Positions 63,883 through 64,000 of a DNA stretch of 64,000 nt are shown one piece after another (within the stretch, counting starts at the first letter, position 1; the number at the start of each line of letters is the position of its first letter). A program made the translations under genes and the position numbers. The DNA comes from Allomuricauda sp. NBRC 101325 (GTDB taxonomy: Bacteria > Bacteroidota > Bacteroidia > Flavobacteriales > Flavobacteriaceae), in the NCBI RefSeq assembly GCF_030268205.1, contig NZ_BSQF01000001.1, forward strand, positions 602,649-666,648, given 5' to 3'. Below the pieces are notes generated by a model. The model did not search any database. It saw nothing but the letters and a program-made list of their open reading frames with translations, and was not told the DNA's origin.

Positions 63883-64000
63883 AAAGAAAACCACAATAGC
63901 GCTTTTTGCCTTGGTTGTTTTGGCACAACTTTTCGTCCCTGCTAAAATGATATGGGACCAAGAAGATGTTATACGAACTGGAACAGAGTACAAATTTAAA
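63875..64000 (+). CDS. GDYXXLXY-domain type membrane protein, N-terminal part
   Basis: ATG at 63875, cut off by the window end after 42 codons. Visible: Lys-rich start, one membrane segment 'TIALFALVVLAQLFVPA', then 'KMIWDQEDVIRTGTEYKFK'. The pairing behind DUF2157 and the N-terminal pattern fit GDYXXLXY proteins; the diagnostic motif itself lies outside. Confidence 0.7.
   Translation, partial: MDKKKTTIALFALVVLAQLFVPAKMIWDQEDVIRTGTEYKFK

Noticed and set aside
63808..63993. 61-aa minus-strand frame at the window end
   Set aside because: Antisense to the DUF2157 and following gene; no motif and the plus-strand genes are well supported.
1..64000. CRISPR arrays, tRNA/rRNA genes, prophage or insertion sequences
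   Set aside because: Spacers are short and were read on both strands; none shows a direct-repeat array, cloverleaf, transposase or integrase signature.

Overview
The window is a stretch of a Bacteroidota chromosome, most likely a marine Flavobacteriaceae member; gene content recalls the Muricauda/Flagellimonas/Zobellia side of the family, but genus is a guess. Evidence: type IX secretion C-terminal sorting domains, a fused ornithine-lipid synthase of the OlsF type, ribosomal protein L25 with an acidic tail, an SDR-type threonine dehydrogenase, DUF1800/DUF1501 partners, almost no Shine-Dalgarno sequences, and many copies of the Bacteroidota -7 promoter element TAnnTTTG. Nearly all of the sequence is coding. 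No rRNA, tRNA, CRISPR, phage or insertion sequence was seen.

Layout. 1-5.5 kb: end of L25, peptidyl-tRNA hydrolase, then (minus) a large T9SS-secreted reprolysin-like metalloprotease coupled to a small lipoprotein. 5.5-15.4 kb: a plus-strand run of housekeeping genes (ribF, serS, TPR protein, rsmA, mgtE, a D-2-hydroxyacid dehydrogenase and several small proteins). 15.4-21.2 kb: GNAT enzymes, OlsF, aspartate kinase, fructose-1,6-bisphosphatase, TerB-like protein. 21.2-28.3 kb: DNA repair block with a ligase-associated Lhr-family helicase, PdeM phosphoesterase and Mfd, littered with short palindromic repeats. 28.3-32.7 kb (minus): serine hydrolase, DUF3352-like anchored protein, ACT-domain protein, YraN nuclease. 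32.9-36.1 kb: DUF1800/DUF1501 pair. 36.2-44.2 kb: metG, tex, histone-deacetylase-like hydrolase, PAP2 phosphatase, a 55-residue Cys/Lys-rich protein and an M28 peptidase. 44.2-47 kb: short SSB, small secreted proteins, Dps. 47-51.5 kb: GNAT, glycerate kinase, SIMPL and DUF6265 proteins, and a TetR/SDR pair with three matching operators. 51.5-64 kb: sortilin-like beta-propeller, pentapeptide protein, zinc-ribbon-like protein, CBS protein, membrane M28 peptidase, epimerase-like proteins, threonine dehydrogenase, and a DUF2157/GDYXXLXY-type pair running off the end.

Most notable observations: (1) a family of short palindromic repeats clusters in intergenic spacers and also appears in frame inside mfd and apparently metG; (2) eight of ten convergent gene pairs end within 6 nt of each other, four sharing a single 4-bp palindromic stop (TTAA or CTAG); (3) a TetR regulator with three near-identical 16-bp operators placed on its own promoter and on that of an SDR gene; (4) a helicase gene with no usable ATG/GTG/TTG start; (5) promoter positions that decide the true starts of serS and mfd. 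I did not find a clearly new multi-gene system; the repeat invasion of coding regions is the strongest candidate for follow-up.
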